DNA of 64,000 nucleotides from DAOUJI01 sp965224415 (GTDB lineage Bacteria; Chloroflexota; Dehalococcoidia; Lucifugimonadales; JAGWBF01): assembly GCA_965224415.1 (NCBI GenBank), contig CBDCZB010000005.1, positions 310,001-374,000 of the forward strand, given 5' to 3'. A model generated the notes under the pieces. That model was not told where the DNA came from and did not search any database. It worked only from the letters and a program-made list of their open reading frames with translations. A program made the translations under genes and the position numbers. Position 1 is the first letter of the stretch. Every line of letters starts with the position of its first letter. Shown here one piece after another: positions 63,735-64,000 of the stretch.

Positions 63735-63803
63735 ATATCCTCTATTCCCCGGAGACCTCCGGCTTGTCTGAATAGGGCCTATTCAAACTGAATTAGCCGC
63801 TCG

Positions 63804-64000
63804 TCAGTTCGACGGATTGGCGACTCCTTCAACAATCGAGGCGGCGGCCAACGCCGCGTCGAGGGCGCGAGTCTGGCTTGGCGCCGCAACGCTGTCTCAA
63901 GGTAGGCTGCATCGTAGACGGTGAGGCGGTGACGCCGCGCCAAGTTTAGAGTATCAGTTTCATCATGTCCGTTGTCTATCTCAAACTGGAGTTCCCCAAG
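63804..64000 (-). pseudogene. VapC-type PIN-domain toxin, partial and frameshifted
   Basis: The window edge cuts the 5' part. The visible frame reads LARRHRLTVYDAAYLETALR and RQARLA, the typical C-terminal half of a PIN-domain ribonuclease. It then goes out of frame (APSTRRWPPP). One base off, the expected end TLDAALAAASIVEGVANPSN follows with a stop at 63804. One missing A near 63873 would restore LATLD, whose Asp is one of the conserved PIN acids. Either a decayed toxin or an assembly error. The antitoxin, if present, lies beyond the window. Confidence 0.78.

Noticed and set aside
1..64000. CRISPR arrays, rRNA, tmRNA or RNase P RNA
   Set aside because: No regularly spaced repeats and no recognisable core sequences were seen by eye. 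A covariance search was not possible.

Overview
The window looks like part of a bacterial chromosome from the Chloroflexota, most probably a Dehalococcoidia/SAR202-type genome. The basis is inference from gene content: three luciferase-like flavin monooxygenases in 64 kb, a GMC oxidoreductase, an elongation factor P with a QQRAP tip loop, MEP-pathway isoprenoid synthesis, and frequent GTG/TTG starts. No marker was searched, so the phylum is a working call. Most of the DNA is GC-rich, densely packed housekeeping sequence with many short gene overlaps. All six tRNA genes encode their 3' CCA.

Layout. 1-9.8 kb: partial amidase, Vsr repair nuclease, DUF1330 protein, a nucleobase permease with an ATPase-like tail, a Dcm-type methyltransferase, a bifunctional aldolase/dehydrogenase, a CoA-transferase remnant, a Uma2 protein and a higBA toxin-antitoxin pair with a readable promoter/operator. 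9.8-21.5 kb: NhaA, GlmU, CBS/CorC protein, a small secreted protein, HicB with a frameshifted HicA, a CPA2 antiporter broken by a stop codon, a 5'-3' exonuclease, a flavin monooxygenase coupled to a phosphatase, and an MFS transporter. 21.6-30.5 kb: a tight plus-strand block dprA-topA-xerC-aroQ-M24 peptidase-efp-xseA-xseB-PHP. 30.6-33.6 kb: an island of visibly lower GC holding a ubiquitin-like conjugation cassette (Ubl, ThiF/E1-like, DUF6527) divergent from an XRE regulator and an ImmA/IrrE metalloprotease. 33.6-37 kb: tig-clpP-clpX. 37-42.8 kb: lipid and acyl metabolism (plsX, fabG, two MaoC-like hydratases), hydrolase and GMC oxidoreductase. 42.8-50 kb: a Pho-box-like array before pstC-pstA, an aquaporin, a flavin monooxygenase, and a ProV-type ATPase split by an IS630-family element. 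50-57.5 kb: monooxygenase, hydrolase, and an oligopeptide-type ABC permease/binding-protein operon. 57.5-64 kb: tRNA-Gly, tRNA-Phe, a DRTGG P-loop protein, dienelactone hydrolase, proS coupled to a zinc-ribbon membrane protein, ispG, and a frameshifted VapC at the right edge.

The most interesting system is the ubiquitin-like island at 30.6-33.6 kb. Its two divergent transcription units share two near-identical GTAC-N8-GTAC sites, which suggests one regulated module. It sits next to clpX, but no functional link can be read from sequence. The window also holds several broken genes (hicA, vapC, CPA2 antiporter, proV, CaiB), which means either active decay or assembly errors.
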